DNA of 7,181 bases from positions 1 to 7,181 of the forward strand of contig CAMYKF010000025.1 in the NCBI GenBank assembly GCA_947258905.1, in the 5' to 3' direction. Shown here one piece after another: positions 5,327 through 7,181 of the stretch. Numbering within the stretch: the stretch's first letter is position 1; every line of letters begins with the position of its first letter. Both the position numbers and the translations under genes were made by a program. Origin of the DNA: an uncultured Pirellulaceae bacterium (GTDB lineage: Bacteria; Planctomycetota; Planctomycetia; Pirellulales; Pirellulaceae). A model generated the notes under the pieces. That model searched no databases, was not told the origin of the DNA, and saw only the letters and a list, made by a program, of their open reading frames with translations.

Positions 5327-6880
5327 CTATCGGTCCCGTACGATGTTGCCGTCACGAGGATCGAGCAGATTTCGCAATATTGTGCGGTCAATATCACTGC
5401 TTAAACGACGGACGCTGCCATCGTAAAACGCTCCGACGAGGCACTGACCGGGCTCCAGACTGTCAAATATTTCCAGTACCTGTTCGATCGTCAGGTCGTT
5501 AACCTGGGTCCAGGGCACCGGTTCCGGCACCTGCAACAACATAATCGTCAGAACGGTGCCATCGGTGATGTCGGTGAATCGAGTGGGCAGATCGGCGCAC
5601 TTGATCCAGCATACATCGGTGGTAGATTCCTTGTCGCCAAGAATGGCTGGCATTTGATCCTCGAAAGGCCTGTTGGCCTCATGATCCCAGGCCTTGTTGG
5701 CATCCATTTGCTCATACAATTCATCTTCACCGAGATACGGCAGAATGCGCACACGCCAGCTGATTTCGTCGTCGTCGGTGATCGGAAATGCCGAGTTGTC
5801 GTCGTAATAACTGTGTGCAGCGATAGCAATTCGGCGAAACCGATCGAGGTCCGCCGATCGCCTGGGCTCAGCCGGAGCGCCGCCAAGCAGGCGAGACGTA
5901 AATACGTCAAACAAATCAGGACGCGGGATTCGTACGTGAACCTGCACGCCGTCCCTGGTTGCCTTTAGCGAATCGAAAAGTTCGCGGGCGATCTTCGCGT
6001 CCTCAGGACTCTCGGATTCCAACGCCGACAAGTGTTGTTGCCCGGTGAATTTCGCGATGCCCAACAGGCCGTCCAGTCCCGAACGCAATTGTTTGGCTTG
6101 ATCTTCGTCCTGGGCGGTTGCCGTCACGGTCAGCAAATTTTCAGCCTCGAGATCAGCGCCAAGTCGCACGTCCTTTGCCATGTTTACAAGGTCAAAGACG
6201 CCACCCAGCGCCGGCGGCGAATTCGACCTGGCTAATTCGACCAGTTCGTCCACAAAATCCCGGCGGCCATCCAGATCGATGGCGATGCGTACTGTTTGTT
6301 CAGGCATTTGGCTCCACGCTGATTCCAGTCCAGGGCTCAACAGGTCGAACGGTTCGGTCATCAGGAACGTCTCAGTGGCGATCTCAATGGTACTCAAGTC
6401 GAATTGATGCACGCGCAGATTGGTCATCTCATCCAGGGGACGGATATAGGTGTGCCCGTCGACTTCGATTTCCTCGGCCAGCGGTGAAGCGGAAATCGCG
6501 GCGTACATGTCATCAGCGGCTTCGCCATTGTCGAACTCAATGCGCACCAGCACATCCATGGGCAATGGCTGGCCCACAGGTGGCTCCATCACATCACTCA
6601 CGGAATCCGGCAGACAGAACACTCCCCGGATTCGCTCGATATTCCTGATGCGGGCTGCCAGGGGCGTGTTCTCCTGCCACAATTCCAGCAGGTCGTTGAC
6701 CCATTGCGATTTCATAGCCTCGGCGTCAAACAGTTTCTTGACATCAATCTCAATCGCCACAACGGCCCGCGCGCCGACTGCATTCTCCTGCTGGCCCACT
6801 GATTCAGGGGGACTTGCGATGAGCAACAGAACCAGCCCGCTGGCCGCCAGCAGGCGGGTAAGGAAGGTGGTCGCTTTCAT
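5327..6880 (-). CDS. Secreted DUF1559-type protein
   Basis: The 517-residue product starts with a signal peptide (basic head MKATTFLTR, hydrophobic core to about residue 23, likely cleavage near SVG-QQ at 27-31), so it is exported to the periplasm or cell surface. Residues 35-340 are an uncharacterised region without a motif I recognise. Residues 345-515 match the planctomycete DUF1559 pattern: RIAIAAHSYYDDNSAFP at 350-366, SWRVRILPYL at 374-383, AWDHEANRPF at 397-406, DITDGT at 437-442 and PWTQVNDL at 456-463, then GAFYDGSVRRLSSDID at 483-498 and a terminal LRNLLDPRDG. Typical DUF1559 proteins begin with a type IV pilin-like methylation segment; that is absent here and replaced by the signal peptide and the long N-terminal region. 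The molecular role of the family is unknown. GGGAG at 6890-6894 stands 9 bases before the ATG at 6880 and supports the start. Confidence 0.88.
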   Translation of the reverse strand: MKATTFLTRLLAASGLVLLLIASPPESVGQQENAVGARAVVAIEIDVKKLFDAEAMKSQWVNDLLELWQENTPLAARIRNIERIRGVFCLPDSVSDVMEPPVGQPLPMDVLVRIEFDNGEAADDMYAAISASPLAEEIEVDGHTYIRPLDEMTNLRVHQFDLSTIEIATETFLMTEPFDLLSPGLESAWSQMPEQTVRIAIDLDGRRDFVDELVELARSNSPPALGGVFDLVNMAKDVRLGADLEAENLLTVTATAQDEDQAKQLRSGLDGLLGIAKFTGQQHLSALESESPEDAKIARELFDSLKATRDGVQVHVRIPRPDLFDVFTSRLLGGAPAEPRRSADLDRFRRIAIAAHSYYDDNSAFPITDDDEISWRVRILPYLGEDELYEQMDANKAWDHEANRPFEDQMPAILGDKESTTDVCWIKCADLPTRFTDITDGTVLTIMLLQVPEPVPWTQVNDLTIEQVLEIFDSLEPGQCLVGAFYDGSVRRLSSDIDRTILRNLLDPRDGNIVRDR

Positions 6881-6927
6881 GACATCAAACTCCCGGAACA
6901 GATCGCAATGATTTCCGGGTCAGGATA
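6881..6927 (-). promoter_or_regulatory. Leader of the DUF1559 gene: hairpin overlapping the ribosome binding site, and -10 candidate
   Basis: CCCGGAA (6892-6898) and TTCCGGG (6913-6919) form a perfect 7-bp inverted repeat with a 14-base loop. On the minus strand the arm nearest the gene shares GGG with the ribosome binding site GGGAG (6890-6894), so a folded transcript could hide it. It could equally be an operator for a dimeric regulator. Just upstream, TGGTATCCT (ending at 6922 on the minus strand) resembles an extended -10, which would start transcription near 6915; no good -35 is visible. Confidence 0.35.
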
Positions 6928-6976
6928 CCAGACGGCGTCACCGGTACCCGCAATTCGCGGACAACAACTCGCGCAT

Positions 6977-7009
6977 AAAAAAGGCCGGCCGCGCGATGGC
7001 AACCGGCCT
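6977..7009 (-). terminator. Intrinsic terminator, minus strand
   Basis: Read on the minus strand, GGCCGG (7008-7003) and CCGGCC (6988-6983) form a 6-bp, all-GC stem, extended by one A-T pair, around a 14-base loop and followed at once by TTTTTT (6982-6977). It would end a leftward transcript entering from the right edge and insulates the DUF1559 gene, whose start is about 97 bases further on. No convincing plus-strand gene precedes it. Confidence 0.8.
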
Positions 7010-7181
7010 CCTTCACTGAATCATCGAACATAATTCAGCATATGTGATGCGGCCGCAATTCCTCGATGTCCGTATCGACGAATAATGGAGGTTTTGCAAC
7101 TCCGCGATAAAATTGGCGGGATGAGCGGGCGGGCCTCAGACGGCGGATAGGAGAAGAGAAAATTTGGCCTTTAATGCCCGC
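6977..7181 (-). ncRNA. Hairpin-rich leftward transcript end: possible small RNA or structured 3' UTR
   Basis: On the minus strand, three hairpins follow one another: arms 7058-7067/7074-7083 (10 bp, one mismatch, 6-base loop), 7016-7021/7033-7038 (6 bp, 11-base loop) and the terminator stem. Further right, GCGGGC (7125-7130) can pair with GCCCGC (7176-7181), and GGCC at 7132-7135 with GGCC at 7166-7169. I match it to no known RNA family. The alternative is the 3' end of a protein gene: one minus frame is open from the edge to a TGA at 7035-7037 (48 codons, ending DIEELRPHHIC), which is short enough to be chance. The region 7038-7181 otherwise shows no gene I can support. Confidence 0.22.

Noticed and set aside
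5080..5502. Plus-strand open frame of 140 codons entering the end of the DUF1559 gene
   Set aside because: Its 3' half is antisense to a supported gene, it has no recognisable motif, and it spans the 9-bp palindrome.

Overview
This window looks like a chromosomal segment of a planctomycete (Planctomycetota, probably a Pirellulaceae or Planctomycetaceae relative). The main reasons are a secreted protein ending in a DUF1559-type domain, a secreted protein resembling planctomycete cytochrome c'-like proteins, a fused membrane/spermidine-synthase-like protein, and weak or absent Shine-Dalgarno sequences at several starts. This assignment comes from recognising protein families by eye, not from a database search.

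Layout, left to right. At 1-872 (minus) lies the N-terminal part of a secreted protein whose C-terminus is beyond the left edge. A 103-base divergent spacer separates it from apbE (976-2031, plus), a FAD:protein FMN transferase. A 130-base spacer carrying a palindromic element then leads to a DUF1992 (DnaJC28-type) gene (2161-2562, plus). This gene converges, with a gap of only 23 bases, on a 738-residue fused transporter-like/spermidine-synthase-like protein (2586-4802, minus) with a very acidic C-terminal tail. Upstream of that gene is a candidate 31-residue membrane protein (4849-4944, minus) with a good ribosome binding site, followed by about 380 bases with no convincing gene but a perfect 9-bp palindrome. 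Next is a secreted 517-residue DUF1559-type protein (5327-6880, minus). The right end (6881-7181) holds its leader, a strong minus-strand intrinsic terminator and a hairpin-rich stretch with no convincing gene.

The genes do not form one recognisable pathway. The cytochrome-like protein and ApbE share a redox/respiratory theme and are divergently arranged, but no obvious ApbE substrate (FMN-binding-domain protein, Nqr or Rnf subunit) is present. The candidate small membrane gene and the fused membrane protein may be co-transcribed, with 47 bases between them.

No defence system, transposase, CRISPR array, tRNA or rRNA is visible. The most noteworthy non-gene signals are three consecutive hairpins ending in a terminator at 6977-7083, a hairpin overlapping the ribosome binding site of the DUF1559 gene, and two palindromic elements in spacers.
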